From CAYYWP01 sp050176585 (GTDB lineage Bacteria > Desulfobacterota > Binatia > HRBIN30 > CADEER01): a stretch of DNA of 14,177 nt. This document shows positions 14,170 to 14,177 of the stretch, one piece after another. How positions within the stretch are numbered: the first letter of the stretch is position 1; the number at the start of each line of letters is the position of its first letter. The translations under genes and the position numbers were made by a program. Location of the stretch: positions 1 to 14,177 of the forward strand of contig JBFXHX010000069.1 in the NCBI GenBank assembly GCA_050176585.1, read 5' to 3'. Below the pieces are notes generated by a model. The model was not told the origin of the DNA and did no database searches. It saw only the letters and a list, made by a program, of their open reading frames with translations.

Positions 14170-14177
14170 GCCGCATC

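Overview
This is a GC-rich window from a bacterial, probably metagenomic, scaffold; one run of 100 N lies at 2034-2133. A secreted protein with a dockerin-like EF-hand pair, LamG modules, an SdrD_B-like module and long Thr/Pro/Ala/Arg linkers, next to ordinary proteobacterial-type housekeeping genes, fits an uncultured Deltaproteobacteria-like lineage (Desulfobacterota, Binatota or Myxococcota type). That placement is inference from gene style only.

Left block (1-5307), minus strand: an aliphatic amidase (amiE, cut by the left edge) with a hairpin-bearing leader; a small unrecognised gene that seems frameshifted; and a very large secreted multidomain protein split by the N gap. The gap probably hides about half of the second LamG module. 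Upstream of the secreted protein is about 500 bp without an intact gene. It holds an AT-rich direct repeat and a 75-bp relic matching the last 25 codons of a cupin gene found 2.4 kb further on.

Middle block (5308-8347): a complete DauA-like SulP anion transporter with a STAS domain (minus), then two damaged genes that converge: a cupin with a frameshift (plus) and a histidine kinase reduced to its ATPase domain (minus).

Right-centre block (8348-11238), plus strand: the most interesting unit. Two genes overlap by four bases (GTGA) and together form a split PEP-synthase-family phosphotransferase. The first carries the central domain and the phosphohistidine swivel domain; the second carries the ATP-grasp domain fused to a cyclic-nucleotide-binding domain. 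Neither has the PEP/pyruvate TIM barrel. The split and gene order resemble phenylphosphate synthase subunits (PpsA and PpsB), with a cNMP sensor where the known system has a separate CBS-domain subunit. I infer an ATP-driven small-molecule phosphorylating enzyme under second-messenger control; its substrate is unknown.

Right block (11239-14177): an ASCH-domain gene broken by a 4-bp tandem duplication and a stop codon, an intact DUF488 gene just downstream, a convergent gap, and a complete DEAD-box RNA helicase (DeaD/CsdA type) on the minus strand. Several genes carry single-frame lesions. Some may be real decay, but sequencing or assembly error is a serious alternative given the gap.
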